Shown: positions 28,412 through 38,208 of the stretch, piece after piece
Layout: each line of letters begins with the position of its first letter
How positions within the stretch are numbered: position 1 is the stretch's first letter
Source of the DNA: Oceanisphaera avium
GTDB taxonomy: Bacteria > Pseudomonadota > Gammaproteobacteria > Enterobacterales > Aeromonadaceae
Assembly (NCBI RefSeq): GCF_002157875.1
Contig: NZ_CP021376.1
Span: 1,240,001-1,304,000, forward strand
Length of the DNA: 64,000 bases
Direction: 5' to 3'
Position numbers and translations under genes: made by a program
Notes under the pieces: generated by a model
What the model was told of the DNA's origin: nothing
Seen by the model: only the letters and a program-made list of their open reading frames with translations
Databases searched by the model: none

Positions 28412-29557
28412 CTAACGCGCCTCGTCTACTTTTAAGTCATCGGGGATGGGCAAGTCATCTTTTAGCGCAGTGGGTTTGCGCCCTTGACCTTTGCGCCAGT
28501 TATTAAGCTGAAACACATAGGCCAGCACTTGTGCCACCGCCACAAATAAGCCCTCGGGAATTTCGCCACCTATTTTAGTCGAAAAATAAATAGCGCGAGT
28601 TAAGGGCGGCGAAGAAATAACGGGAATTTCATACTCACGGGCAATTTCGCGAATTTTTAGTGCGATTTCATCTTGGCCCTTGGCAACCACTTGCGGCGCG
28701 GCACCGGGCATAAACTTGTCATAGCGTAGCGCCACTGAAAAGTGCTGCGGATTCACCACTACCACATCAGCATCGGGCACATCCGCCATCATGCGCCTAT
28801 TAGCCATTTCTTGCTGCATGCGCCGAATTCGCCCTTTTACTTCTGGCTTACCTTCACTGTTTTTATATTCGTCTTTAATTTCTTGCAGCGTCATTTTTAA
28901 CTGGCGAGTGTGGTTCCAAATTTGAAAGGGCACATCAATGGCCACGATCGGCAGCAAGGCTAAACACAGTACCAAGCCCATTTTTAGCACTAAGCTGGTC
29001 GCATCCACCATGGCGTGAGGCAAACTCTCATTACTTAAGCGTAAAATATTATCGAATTGTCCCCATAATACTGAAATGGCCAAGGTGGCAATAAAGACCA
29101 CTTTAGCAATCGACTTGAGCAGCTCCACCATCGACTGCACACCAAACATACGCTTTAAGCCTTTAGCTGGGCTCATTTTATTGAGCTTGGGCATCATGGC
29201 TTCACTGCTAAAGTTAATGCCGCCCAATAAACTATTTCCCACCAAGGCGGCCACCAGCACAATGGCAAACAAACCCATCAGTGGCCATAACAGTGCAATT
29301 AGGGAGTCACGAAAGGCAGGCAGCATCGTTTGGGGATCAAATATCGCTGCGCGATCCAGAGAAAAATTGGCCTTAAATACCTTAAATAAAGCGAGCGCCA
29401 GCGCATCGCCCACCATCATTAAACCAAAAGCACCACTGAGTAACACCGCCGCCGTGCCTAGCTCCTTGGAGCGAGGAATTTGGCCTTTTTCTCGCGCTTT
29501 ACGGATTTTTTCAGCGGTGGGCTGTTCGGTTTTTTCTTGGCCATCTGACTCTGCCAT
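28412..29557 (-). CDS. flhB: Flagellar export switch protein FlhB
   Basis: 381 residues. Four membrane segments and a cytoplasmic autocleavage domain. The cleavage motif is Asn269-Pro270-Gln271-His272 (VVVNPQHFSVAL) where most flagellar FlhB proteins have NPTH; Asn and Pro needed for the chemistry are kept. It switches export from hook to filament substrates together with FliK. It starts one base before the fliR stop codon. Confidence 0.95.
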   Translation of the reverse strand: MAESDGQEKTEQPTAEKIRKAREKGQIPRSKELGTAAVLLSGAFGLMMVGDALALALFKVFKANFSLDRAAIFDPQTMLPAFRDSLIALLWPLMGLFAIVLVAALVGNSLLGGINFSSEAMMPKLNKMSPAKGLKRMFGVQSMVELLKSIAKVVFIATLAISVLWGQFDNILRLSNESLPHAMVDATSLVLKMGLVLCLALLPIVAIDVPFQIWNHTRQLKMTLQEIKDEYKNSEGKPEVKGRIRRMQQEMANRRMMADVPDADVVVVNPQHFSVALRYDKFMPGAAPQVVAKGQDEIALKIREIAREYEIPVISSPPLTRAIYFSTKIGGEIPEGLFVAVAQVLAYVFQLNNWRKGQGRKPTALKDDLPIPDDLKVDEAR

Positions 29558-30346
29558 TTAGCCTCCTTCGCAGGTGAGCTGCAAAGTATCACACATCACC
29601 ATTTGAATGCGCTGCCACTGGTTTTCAAAGTGCCCTAAAAAGCCACCTAGCGTGAGCCATAAAATAAATAAACCACACACCATGCTCACCGCAAAACCAA
29701 TACTAAAAATATTTAGTTGCGGCGCGGCGCGCGTCATAATGCCAAAGGTAAAGTTAATTAATAACATCGCCACTATCGCCGAAAGCGCCATGGCCACTGC
29801 GGCATAAAATAACATGCCTAGCAGCCCCGCCAGTTGGCGCCAGCTCGCCACACTAATGCCCGACATAGACACCGGCAGCGTATCAAAGCTATAAATAATG
29901 GCTTGGATCATCACTAAATGACCATTGAGCGCCAAAAATAATAAGGTGCCTAGCATTAAATAGAGCTGGCCCACCACTGGCGTAGACTGACCATTGAGCG
30001 GATCTACCATAGAAGCAAAGCCTAAACTGGTTTGCATAGCAATCACTTGGCCGGCGGTTACAAAGGTTTGTAATAAAAACTGTGACAATAAGCCCACCGC
30101 AGCGCCAATTAATACTTGTTGGGTGGTGATTAAAAAGCTGGCTAAAGAAAATAAGGGTACATCGGGCATGGGCGGCAGCACAGGCGCCACCGCAATCGTA
30201 ATGGCTACCGCTAATAATAAGCGGGTATACATAGGCGTTAAGTTAGCGCCAAACATCACCATGGTCATTAGCATACCGGCAATGCGAAATAGCGGCCATA
30301 AATAGCCAGCCAGCCAGAGTAGTATTTGCTCAGCTGAAAAATTCAC
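29558..30346 (-). CDS. fliR: Flagellar export gate protein FliR
   Basis: About 262 residues, polytopic, with the conserved QTSLGFASMVDP stretch. Part of the FliP5Q4R1 export pore. GTG 30346 is preferred because AGGGG lies five bases upstream; the GTG at 30352 overlaps that site. It is separated from fliQ by 130 bases, unusually wide for this operon, in which I see no feature. Confidence 0.93.
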   Translation of the reverse strand: MNFSAEQILLWLAGYLWPLFRIAGMLMTMVMFGANLTPMYTRLLLAVAITIAVAPVLPPMPDVPLFSLASFLITTQQVLIGAAVGLLSQFLLQTFVTAGQVIAMQTSLGFASMVDPLNGQSTPVVGQLYLMLGTLLFLALNGHLVMIQAIIYSFDTLPVSMSGISVASWRQLAGLLGMLFYAAVAMALSAIVAMLLINFTFGIMTRAAPQLNIFSIGFAVSMVCGLFILWLTLGGFLGHFENQWQRIQMVMCDTLQLTCEGG

Positions 30347-30482
30347 TGCCACCCCTTTAAAAACTTAAAGCCGACGATTAATACCGTTTAAGCGCTGCTG
30401 TTGTTATCCGTTTTCATTCGGTGTACTAAACTCACTTTGCTAGCCACCACTGTCTTATTGGCCTCGAACCGCTAGCTGTCAG

Positions 30483-30752
30483 TTAACCAATCACCTGCGG
30501 TATTTGTTCAATTAATTCATAAAAAAAGTCCATTAACATACCAAAGCCCCAGTGAGCGCCCACGGCCAAGCCGCCCAGCGTCACCAGTAAACGCGGTAAA
30601 AAACTTAAGGTTTGTTCGTTAATAGAGGTCGCAGCTTGGAAGATAGCCACCGTTAAGCCAATTGCGAGGCTGGGTAAGATAACCGCCGACACTAATACGG
30701 TGACTAGCCATAGTGCACTGCGAAATATATCTACAAAGACTTCTGGGCTCAT
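30483..30752 (-). CDS. fliQ: Flagellar export gate protein FliQ
   Basis: 89 residues, two membrane helices, with the family motif ATTSINEQTLSF-like (FQAATSINEQTLSFLPRL). Part of the export pore. It follows fliP directly. Confidence 0.95.
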   Translation of the reverse strand: MSPEVFVDIFRSALWLVTVLVSAVILPSLAIGLTVAIFQAATSINEQTLSFLPRLLVTLGGLAVGAHWGFGMLMDFFYELIEQIPQVIG

Positions 30753-31559
30753 TTATCCCGCTCCTAAGCCAAAGCTGTTAGCTAATGTCCCCATAATTAA
30801 GCTCCAGCCATCCACCAGTACAAACAACATGAGTTTAAAGGGCAAAGAGATAATCATCGGCGATAGCATCATCATACCCATTGCCATCAAGATACTGGCC
30901 ACCACTAAGTCGATTACCAAAAAAGGTAAAAACAACATAAAGCCAATTTGAAACGCCGTTTTTAGCTCACTGGTCACAAAGGCAGGAATAATTACCCGCA
31001 GCGGTACTTCGGCTTCATTGTTCACTTGAATATTGGCGATATTAAGAAAGGTGTCCAGATCTTTAACCCGCGTTTGTGACAACATAAAATCGCGCATCGG
31101 TAACTCTGCCAACGATAACGCTTCTTTAGAGGTAATCTCTTCTGCCAAATACGGCTGCAAGGCACTGTCATTTATTTTGTCTAATACCGGAGACATAATA
31201 AAAAACGATAAAAATAAGCTAATGCCGATTAATACTTGGTTATTAGGACTTTGCTGTAGCCCCATCGCTTGTCGTAAAATTGACAGTACAATAATAATGC
31301 GCGTAAAAGACGTCATCATAATGACGATAGCCGGCAAAAAAGACAGCGCCGTCATTAAAGCCAGCACTTGTAGGGTTAAGCTGTATTCTTGGCTGCCATC
31401 TGGGTTGGTAGACACAGTCACTGCCGACATGCCTTGCTGGGCAAATGCCGGGCTCGCCACAACTAATAATAAGGGCCAGCACTTAATAAGGCCGGCTAAC
31501 ATAACAGACAGCCTACTTTTGTGCCGATGGAGCAAAGCACTCCCTTTATTGCCAAGCAT
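30753..31559 (-). CDS. fliP: Flagellar export gate protein FliP
   Basis: 268 residues. Has a cleavable signal-like N-terminus, unusual among export-gate subunits but typical for FliP, then the core [21 protein letters not shown] and three more membrane segments. The ATG at 31559 has AAGGA six bases upstream inside the end of fliO (TAATG overlap), so the full N-terminus is used despite being longer than in E. coli (245 aa). Confidence 0.95.
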   Translation of the reverse strand: MLGNKGSALLHRHKSRLSVMLAGLIKCWPLLLVVASPAFAQQGMSAVTVSTNPDGSQEYSLTLQVLALMTALSFLPAIVIMMTSFTRIIIVLSILRQAMGLQQSPNNQVLIGISLFLSFFIMSPVLDKINDSALQPYLAEEITSKEALSLAELPMRDFMLSQTRVKDLDTFLNIANIQVNNEAEVPLRVIIPAFVTSELKTAFQIGFMLFLPFLVIDLVVASILMAMGMMMLSPMIISLPFKLMLFVLVDGWSLIMGTLANSFGLGAG

Positions 31560-31933
31560 TAGCGTTCCTTGTTTAATGGCGTGGTGATAATAGTTGGCTG
31601 AGTATCTGTGATAGTGTCTGCGCTAACTAAGGGCTGAGCCAGTGCACCTAAGTCGGAAATTTGCTGGGCAGTGACACCTAATAAGCGTTGCTCCTTGCCC
31701 ACTTGCACCACAATAATACGCTCACGTTGCCCAAGGGAGAGAGAAGCCACAATTTTAAGTTGTTTACTGCCCCCTAAAAAGGCGGCGCTGCGCAGACGGC
31801 GTAAAATCCAGCCTAAAACAAAAATGGCACCAATCACCAGTAACGACGACAAAGCCCACGAGTCCCATTTTATCTCGGGCCCTTCGGCCATGGCCGGCAC
31901 TGGCAACAAAGCAAGCAACCATAAAGTGCGCAT
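31559..31933 (-). CDS. fliO: Flagellar biosynthesis protein FliO
   Basis: 124 residues: signal-like N-terminus, one membrane helix (about 28-45, [19 protein letters not shown]) and a small cytoplasmic domain with [15 protein letters not shown]. FliO assists FliP assembly. Translationally coupled on both sides by TAATG overlaps. Confidence 0.93.
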   Translation of the reverse strand: MRTLWLLALLPVPAMAEGPEIKWDSWALSSLLVIGAIFVLGWILRRLRSAAFLGGSKQLKIVASLSLGQRERIIVVQVGKEQRLLGVTAQQISDLGALAQPLVSADTITDTQPTIITTPLNKER

Positions 31934-32364
31934 TATTTAAGCTTCTTAATGCGTTCAGTTTGACTAATCACATCCGTGAGTCGAATGCCAAACTTATCGT
32001 TTACCACCACTACTTCACCGTGGGCGATTAAGGTGCCGTTAACCATGACATCCAGCGGCTCACCCGCTAATCTATCTAACTCCACCACCGAGCCTTGATT
32101 AAGCTGCAATAAATTACGAATGCTAATTTGAGTGCGCCCCACTTCCATAGAAATGGTCACCGGAATATCTAAAATAGCATCTAACTTACGCCGTTCATCA
32201 CCGGATAACGCCTTATTGTTAGGATCATTAAAGTCATCTAACTCAACGGGCTTAGCCGTATCTTCTGGCTCTGGCTCTTTGCTTGCGGGCTCGGCGTCTT
32301 TTTCCGTCTGCTCAGCCATGGCTTCGCCCCAAACATCATCTATCTCGTTTTGTTCATCACTCAT
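31933..32364 (-). CDS. fliN: Flagellar motor switch protein FliN
   Basis: 143 residues. An acidic N-terminal half and a C-terminal SpoA domain (LDIPVTISMEVGRTQISIRNLL). Builds the lower C-ring with FliM. Overlaps fliM by four bases. Confidence 0.96.
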   Translation of the reverse strand: MSDEQNEIDDVWGEAMAEQTEKDAEPASKEPEPEDTAKPVELDDFNDPNNKALSGDERRKLDAILDIPVTISMEVGRTQISIRNLLQLNQGSVVELDRLAGEPLDVMVNGTLIAHGEVVVVNDKFGIRLTDVISQTERIKKLK

Positions 32365-33419
32365 GACGCATCCTCGATGGTTCTTTCTAATTCTTCTAAC
32401 TCAGCTTCACCGTCGATCCGAATGCCGCGACGGGTAACCTGATTAAGTTCAGTTTTAAAGGTATCTGGCTTTTTAATTTTTTCGGTGATGCGCACCGCCA
32501 TTTTATCGTTAGCACGGCCCAGCTGCCCCCGAAAACTCGGTAAGCCCTCTACCGACATTAACAAATGCTCGGGCATTTCTATGGGAATAATATCGCCGCT
32601 TTGCAGCTCCATAATGTTGCGCAAACTCAGCTCTTTTTCGAGCAAGCGCACCGACATATCTACTTTAACATCGAGAATTTCATCACGCAGCGCCTTACTC
32701 CAGCGCAAGTCGTTTTCGCCTTTATCACTTTGCACACCCGCATCCAGCAACTCGCGGATTGGCTCTAACATGCCATAGGGCATAGTGACATGAAAATCGC
32801 CGCCACCACCATCAAGCTCAATATGAAAAGAGCTGACCACCACCACTTCGGTGGGGCTGACAATGTTGGCCATGGTGGGGTTAACTTCTGAGTCTAAATA
32901 CTCAAACTCCACGTCCATCACCGGCGCCCACGCTTCTTTATAATCTTCAAATACGAGTTTAAGCAGCAGTTGAATAACGCGCCGTTCAGTAGGCGTAAAT
33001 TCTCGGCCTTCAATTTTGGCATGGCGACCATCGCCACCAAAAAAATTATCCACCAAAATAAAAACCAGCCGCGCTTCCATGGTCACCAACCCTATGCCTT
33101 TTAACGGGCGAAAGCGCACCATATTTAAACTGGTCGGCAAAAATAGAGAGTGAACATATTCACCAAACTTAATCATTTGCACGCCATTCACCGACACTTC
33201 TGCAGTGCGGCGCATCATGTTAAATAAACTAATGCGCATGTGTCTGGCAAAGCGTTCATTCACCATCTCAAGGGTGGGCATGCGCCCACGCACAATGCGG
33301 TCTTGAGAAGAAAAATCAAACATGGAAACGCCGCCCGTATTACCGGCCGACTCTTCATCTACATCATCCACCCCGTGTAACAGGGCATCTATTTCATCCT
33401 GAGATAAAAGATCGCTCAC
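32361..33419 (-). CDS. fliM: Flagellar motor switch protein FliM
   Basis: 352 residues. The N-terminal CheY-P binding peptide LLSQDEIDALLHG is intact. Middle CheC-like domain and a C-terminal SpoA domain (MELQSGDIIPIEMPEH) follow. It couples chemotaxis signalling to rotation direction. Confidence 0.96.
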   Translation of the reverse strand: MSDLLSQDEIDALLHGVDDVDEESAGNTGGVSMFDFSSQDRIVRGRMPTLEMVNERFARHMRISLFNMMRRTAEVSVNGVQMIKFGEYVHSLFLPTSLNMVRFRPLKGIGLVTMEARLVFILVDNFFGGDGRHAKIEGREFTPTERRVIQLLLKLVFEDYKEAWAPVMDVEFEYLDSEVNPTMANIVSPTEVVVVSSFHIELDGGGGDFHVTMPYGMLEPIRELLDAGVQSDKGENDLRWSKALRDEILDVKVDMSVRLLEKELSLRNIMELQSGDIIPIEMPEHLLMSVEGLPSFRGQLGRANDKMAVRITEKIKKPDTFKTELNQVTRRGIRIDGEAELEELERTIEDAS

Positions 33420-33426
33420 GATTCAC

Positions 33427-33900
33427 CTATTGCATTACGATACTGGTAAACAGTACTTTTTCGACTAAAGGCTTACCTAATTCTTCAGTCAGCACTGCAT
33501 TCAGTTCATCAAGCGCTTCTTGCCTGACAGCGAGTTTACCCTCTGCCGTGAGGTAATTATCGGCGGTTTGCCGACTAAACACGGTGAGGAGAGTACTTTC
33601 AAGTAAGGGCAGATGGCGCTGGGCCTCGGCTTGGCCTTGATCGCCGCGTACCATCAGTTGCACTTCAATTTGCACTAAGCGCTCGCGCCGCCCCGCCACC
33701 ACCGGGAAAATAAAGGGCCGCGATAAGCCGATATATAAAGCTTTATTATCTACCACCGGCTCTTTTTCTACCTTATCTGCAGAAGAGGACAAGAAGAAAT
33801 AAGCGCCCGCACCACCGCCGGCAAGTAACAGCACAATAATAATTAAAATAAGTTTACGTTTGTACCATGCCACTTTTGGCATAGTCAGATTGTCTGCCAT
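33427..33900 (-). CDS. fliL: Flagellar basal body-associated protein FliL
   Basis: 157 residues with one N-terminal membrane helix (about 16-36) and a periplasmic FliL domain. It surrounds and stabilises stator units. It ends seven bases before fliM. Confidence 0.94.
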   Translation of the reverse strand: MADNLTMPKVAWYKRKLILIIIVLLLAGGGAGAYFFLSSSADKVEKEPVVDNKALYIGLSRPFIFPVVAGRRERLVQIEVQLMVRGDQGQAEAQRHLPLLESTLLTVFSRQTADNYLTAEGKLAVRQEALDELNAVLTEELGKPLVEKVLFTSIVMQ

Positions 33901-33972
33901 GATTACCCTTATTACTTGCGTGATAGGCGTTAATAAATGCGCCGCTTAGCGCCTTTAGTGTAGTGATTTTCT

Positions 33973-36060
33973 TTAAGCAAAAAAGTCTATTTTGGCCGCT
34001 GTTGAGTCTAATGGTGCGCGGGATCGCAAATTGGATACTTGCTCTTGCACCTCATCACCACTTGGCGAGTAACTACGCCACTGGCTAGCATTGGCCTCAC
34101 CCGCACTGGATTGCGGCTGTTGCTCCGCTGACTGTTGGCCAGCTTGCCCTTGCGCCGAGCCTTGAAAAGGCGTGCTACTTTGGCCGCCACTCTGGTTATT
34201 ATGTTGCTGATTAGAGTGTTGCTGGCCCGTTTGCTGCTGATTGCCTTGATTAAGGTTCATGCCCTGCTGCTGGAGCATTTCGCGAAGCCTAGGCATAGCT
34301 TGCTCAAGCGCCTCGCGCGCGGCCGGATGGCTGGCCACAAACTGTACCTGTACTTCCCCTTGCTCCATGCGTATTTGAATACGCATGGCACCAAACTCGG
34401 AAGGATTAAGTTTAATTTCTGCTTCTTGTAAATTCTGACTGACCACTACTTGTGCTTGCTGTGTTAGCTGTTTGGCATTTTGCTCCGCTGAGCTATGCAA
34501 ATTAAGGGCTTTATCTAGCATGGCGGTGCGCTCTGGCGTAGGTGCTAATAAGGGTTGCTCGCGCTGCATCAGCGCCGGATTAACCTCGGCTTTTAGGTTA
34601 TCTAGCGTATCGGTACTTTGCTCTGCTGTACTTTCATCTCCCACTGGGCTGGCAATAAAGGCCGCGCGCGCTGCAACTTGCTCACTTTTTATCTGTTCGG
34701 TGGTCAGTGGTGGCAAATGTACATTCGCAGCGTCTGTTTTAACAGAGGAAGCGCTTACTTTTGGCTTATCAGCATCTTGGGACCAACGACGGCCATGTTC
34801 AATTTGGGCAAGCCACTCCGGAGCCGCATTGGTTAGCGCCTCGGGCGCGCGACTCCCAGGCTTGGCAAGCTTTTCGGCCACTTGCAGCTCAATCTCAATG
34901 TCATTTTGTGCCAGCAAGACTTGTGCGGCTTGCTCTTTAGCATTAGCAGGCGGCTGGGGTGTAACGCCTTGGCGTTGCTCAAGTGCTTGACTACCTAATT
35001 CACTGCGTTTTTCAGCAGATGATAAGCGAGCAGCTTGCTCGTCGTTTAGGCCCTGTTGGGCATTTAAGTCACTGCCACTCTCTACACTAGTGCGTTGAGA
35101 GGTTGCCAACTGAGCAGCCGTAGATTGTGGCTCATTGCTGGAGCCACTTATTTTTTGCTCAGCAGTGAGAGGCGTAAAACTAGGCGGCAACGAAGTGCCG
35201 CCTTGGGATGAGCGTTTAGCTTCGCCGGCTTTTAGCTCAGCGGTGGCATCTTGTTGAGCGGACTTAGGCGTAACCTGCTCTAGTGTAGAGTCCACAGCTT
35301 TAGGTGCTGTCGATTGTTCAGCAGCAGAGTTATTGTCACCGCTATTAAGGCGGACTTTGGCGGTGTCGTCTATGTTAACTTGCGACTTAGAAGCTGCTTT
35401 TTCAGTCTCTTCAGCGTCGACTTGCGTTTTTGGAGCTAGTTTTTGCTCATCTTTAGCTAAGCGCTCTGCAGTGAGAGCCGAGCTATCACTCTCTTCTTGC
35501 GAGACATTAGGCTCAATTTTTTGCGGCGAAACCACTGCCAAAGTGGGCACTGTGCTATGAGAGGCCGCCGGCTCAGTAGTAACACTTACCGCAGGATCCG
35601 CTTCTTCATCAACAGTGTCTAAAGCTGAGGCTGAGTCTTTAAGGGCAGCGTTTGCTACTTTAGTAGCCGACTCATTAGCTCGCTCAGCGACTGGAGCATC
35701 GCTGTCTGCTATTGCAGCTTCGTTTTTTGTTTTACTGTTTTCTATGTCACCGTTTTTAATATCCGTGTTGTTAACGCCCGTGTTCTTAACGTCAGCGTTT
35801 TCTACGCTGTTATTCTCAGCGCTGTCTTTTTCAAGATTACTATTTTCAAGATTACTACTTTCAAGCTGACTGGGAGCAGCCTGTGCAGGAGCGTCTTTGG
35901 CTGGCAAAGCTTGATGCGTCGCTTGGGAGCTTGACTCTTTTGAAAGTAAATCGGCAAAAGCGGCACCCTCGCCCTTTGAGCCAGCTTCTAAAGAAGAACT
36001 TGCTTTAGCAGTGAGTTCAACATTTGCAGGTGCAGTTACCGATAGTATATTCATGGTCAT
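33973..36060 (-). CDS. fliK: Flagellar hook-length control protein FliK
   Basis: 695 residues from ATG 36060 (GGGGA nine bases upstream); the open frame to 36111 lacks a ribosome site. A very long disordered Ala/Ser/Glu/Gln-rich ruler precedes the conserved C-terminal Flg_hook domain (EAEIKLNPSEFGAMRIQI), which contacts FlhB. Ten pentapeptide-like units lie at residues about 64-113 (see findings). The far C-terminus is Gln/Asn/Ser-rich. The longer ruler than in E. coli (375 aa) is common in polar systems. Confidence 0.93.
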   Translation of the reverse strand: MTMNILSVTAPANVELTAKASSSLEAGSKGEGAAFADLLSKESSSQATHQALPAKDAPAQAAPSQLESSNLENSNLEKDSAENNSVENADVKNTGVNNTDIKNGDIENSKTKNEAAIADSDAPVAERANESATKVANAALKDSASALDTVDEEADPAVSVTTEPAASHSTVPTLAVVSPQKIEPNVSQEESDSSALTAERLAKDEQKLAPKTQVDAEETEKAASKSQVNIDDTAKVRLNSGDNNSAAEQSTAPKAVDSTLEQVTPKSAQQDATAELKAGEAKRSSQGGTSLPPSFTPLTAEQKISGSSNEPQSTAAQLATSQRTSVESGSDLNAQQGLNDEQAARLSSAEKRSELGSQALEQRQGVTPQPPANAKEQAAQVLLAQNDIEIELQVAEKLAKPGSRAPEALTNAAPEWLAQIEHGRRWSQDADKPKVSASSVKTDAANVHLPPLTTEQIKSEQVAARAAFIASPVGDESTAEQSTDTLDNLKAEVNPALMQREQPLLAPTPERTAMLDKALNLHSSAEQNAKQLTQQAQVVVSQNLQEAEIKLNPSEFGAMRIQIRMEQGEVQVQFVASHPAAREALEQAMPRLREMLQQQGMNLNQGNQQQTGQQHSNQQHNNQSGGQSSTPFQGSAQGQAGQQSAEQQPQSSAGEANASQWRSYSPSGDEVQEQVSNLRSRAPLDSTAAKIDFFA

Positions 36061-36131
36061 AGTTAGCGTTCCCCATCTAAGCGGCGGCAATGTTTGCCTA
36101 AGAGCGCGCATCGCTCGCCCACTTTAATCAA

Positions 36132-36147
36132 TGCAAGAAGCGAACCA
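36132..36147 (-). promoter_or_regulatory. Sigma-54 promoter upstream of fliK
   Basis: Minus-strand TGGTTCGCTTCTTGCA keeps GG and GC at -24/-12 with exact spacing and TTGCA intact. It lies in the 134 bases between the fliJ stop and the fliK ATG, so fliK-fliL-fliMNOPQR-flhB likely has its own start. Confidence 0.7.
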
Positions 36148-36194
36148 AGATTTTAATTACCGATGAACACTGACCAAGAACAGTAAGATGAAAG

Positions 36195-36641
36195 CTAGCG
36201 ATTGTCTTTCTTTTGGCTATAAAAACGGTGTAAAGTGAGCTCATCGAGCATTTTTTGCTCTTGTTTATCTTGCTCTTTTTGCTTGCGCTCGGCTTCACGC
36301 TCTAAGAGGGTTTCTATGGCTTGTTTGCGTGCTCGTACTGCCAGCCAAGCACTGCGACTTTGCTCTAACTGCTGTTTAGCCGTGTGCAAACCTTCCATCT
36401 GTTGAGTTTGTGCTACTTCCAGCTTATTAATAAAGCCTTGAAAGTGATTAAATTGATTAGCGCTTAAACCTTGCTGGCCACGTGCATGAAAGTCTTCGCT
36501 GTAGTTGCGTTGATATTGACTAAGCATTTTTTGTTGTTGCTGCATTTGCTGCAGCTGAATTTGTGCCGCCGTTAATTCGGCCGAAGCTTGCCGCTCTTTA
36601 TTATCCAGTTGTTCTAATAATAAATGCAGTGCTCTGCTCAT
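36195..36641 (-). CDS. fliJ: Flagellar export chaperone FliJ
   Basis: 148 residues, almost entirely coiled coil with Gln/Lys/Glu-rich heptads, as in FliJ, which enters the FliI hexamer like the gamma subunit of ATP synthase. Sequence conservation is low; position after fliI and length support the call. It ends the fliE-fliJ unit. Confidence 0.88.
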   Translation of the reverse strand: MSRALHLLLEQLDNKERQASAELTAAQIQLQQMQQQQKMLSQYQRNYSEDFHARGQQGLSANQFNHFQGFINKLEVAQTQQMEGLHTAKQQLEQSRSAWLAVRARKQAIETLLEREAERKQKEQDKQEQKMLDELTLHRFYSQKKDNR

Positions 36642-36673
36642 GGCTTTCTCTTAGTCAATGTTGATGGGTGAGT

Positions 36674-36743
36674 GGTGAATGGTGAATGGTGAATGGTGAA
36701 TGGTGAATGGTGAATGGTGAATGGTGAATGGTGAATGGTGAAT
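36674..36743. repeat. Heptamer tandem repeat (GGTGAAT x10) between fliJ and fliI
   Basis: Ten perfect tandem copies of GGTGAAT (70 bases) preceded by one imperfect unit. Perfect arrays of this kind can change copy number by slippage. The open frame crossing it (TIHHSPF-type repeats) is not a gene. Confidence 0.95.
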
Positions 36744-36855
36744 TTTAACTCCCTAATCACTAATCCCTCATCACTAATTCCTATTACCCAATCCCTAATC
36801 ACTAGTATCAACTCCCCAATCCCTAGTCCCTCACCACTAATCCCTAGTCCCTTGT
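36744..36855. repeat. Degenerate AATCCCT heptamer array between fliJ and fliI
   Basis: About a dozen degenerate copies of (A/C)A(A/G)TCCCT/AATCACT-like heptamers, complementary in type to the GATTAGG array at 28365-28401. Together with the GGTGAAT array it pushes fliJ 217 bases from fliI inside the operon. Confidence 0.75.
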
Positions 36856-36858
36856 CCC

Positions 36859-38208
36859 TCACTGCTGTGCTCGTAGTAGTGGTGCACTAATATTAGCTAA
36901 GTCTGCCAAACACATCGGCATTTCTACTACATCAGTCATACTTTGCGTTAAAAAATGCTCTAAACGAGGGCGGATTAAAATCGCCATATCAATGCGCGGA
37001 TCGGCCCCCGACTGATAGGCCCCTAAGTTAATTAAGTCATGATTTTGCTGATACAAAGCATAGGCTTGCTTTACCGCACGGGCTTGCTGCTGATGCTCTT
37101 GAGTGGTGACTGCGGTCATGACGCGGCTAATGGACTTTTCAATATCAATGGCTGGGTAATGGCCGCTATCGGCTAATTGGCGGGATAACACAATATGACC
37201 GTCTAAAATGGCGCGCGAGGCATCGGCAATGGGGTCTTGTAAGTCATCGCCTTCGGTTAACACGGTAAAAAAAGCGGTGATACTGCCCTGCCCCTCGGCG
37301 CCATTACCGGCGCGCTCCACTAAAGCAGGTAAGCGAGCAAACACCGAGGGCGGATACCCTTTACTGGCCGGCGGCTCGCCCACGGCCAGTGCTATTTCAC
37401 GCTGCGCCTGAGCATATCGAGTTAGTGAGTCCATCAGCAGCAATACATTTAGGTTTTGATCGCGAAAATACTCGGCTAACGTCAATGCAGTTTCACAGCC
37501 TTTAAGGCGCATTAGCGGCGATGCATCTGCGGGTGCGGCCACTACCACTGCTCGCTCTCGCCCTTCCAGCCCTAAAATTTCATCAATAAACTCTTTTACT
37601 TCTCGGCCCCGCTCGCCAATTAAACCCACTATCACCACATCGGCTTTGGCGCCGCGGGTCATCATGCCTAATAGCACACTTTTACCCACCCCAGAGCCGG
37701 CAAATAAGCCCATGCGCTGACCTTGACCCACTGTAATCAAGGCATTGATGGCGCGCACGCCTACATCCATCACTTCACGTATAGGTTTGCGGGCCATGGG
37801 ATTTAAGCGTTGGGCACTAAAATCAGCGGTATTGCTAGTAACAATGGGGCCTAAGCCATCAAGCGGCTGGCCAATACCATCAATCACGCGCCCTAATAAC
37901 TCCATGCCTACCGGCACGCCCTCGCCTTGGCCAACAGGCGTCACCCGCGCACCTGGGATCACGCCTTTAAGTGATTCACTGGGCATTAAATAAAGTTTAT
38001 CGTCAGAAAAGCCCACCACTTCGGCATCCATATCGCCAAAGAGTGTTTGAATTTTACACAAACTGCCCACAGCTGCGGTACAGCCCACGGCTTCTAACGT
38101 GAGCCCGACAACGCGGGTTAATTTACCACTAGCGGCCATGGCCGGCACTAAGCCTTGAGTTTGGTAGCTGGCCAGTCTTTTAGATAAGGAAGGACTAGTC
38201 TGTACCAT
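36859..38208 (-). CDS. fliI: Flagellum-specific ATPase FliI
   Basis: About 449 residues. Walker [12 protein letters not shown], Walker B ([21 protein letters not shown]) and the F1-like sequence [21 protein letters not shown]. Hexameric ATPase of the export apparatus. ATG 38208 has a GGG ribosome site nine bases upstream; the ATG at 38229, deeper inside fliH, lacks one. It overlaps the end of fliH. Confidence 0.95.
   Translation of the reverse strand: MVQTSPSLSKRLASYQTQGLVPAMAASGKLTRVVGLTLEAVGCTAAVGSLCKIQTLFGDMDAEVVGFSDDKLYLMPSESLKGVIPGARVTPVGQGEGVPVGMELLGRVIDGIGQPLDGLGPIVTSNTADFSAQRLNPMARKPIREVMDVGVRAINALITVGQGQRMGLFAGSGVGKSVLLGMMTRGAKADVVIVGLIGERGREVKEFIDEILGLEGRERAVVVAAPADASPLMRLKGCETALTLAEYFRDQNLNVLLLMDSLTRYAQAQREIALAVGEPPASKGYPPSVFARLPALVERAGNGAEGQGSITAFFTVLTEGDDLQDPIADASRAILDGHIVLSRQLADSGHYPAIDIEKSISRVMTAVTTQEHQQQARAVKQAYALYQQNHDLINLGAYQSGADPRIDMAILIRPRLEHFLTQSMTDVVEMPMCLADLANISAPLLRAQQ

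Noticed and set aside
36674..36743. CRISPR-like array
   Set aside because: Units are seven bases with no spacers, so it is a simple tandem repeat; no cas genes in the window.
36638..36862. 74-codon minus-strand ORF between fliI and fliJ
   Set aside because: It is a translation of the heptamer arrays (TIHHSPF and GLGI-type repeats) with no conserved domain; an overlap with neighbouring genes is coincidental.
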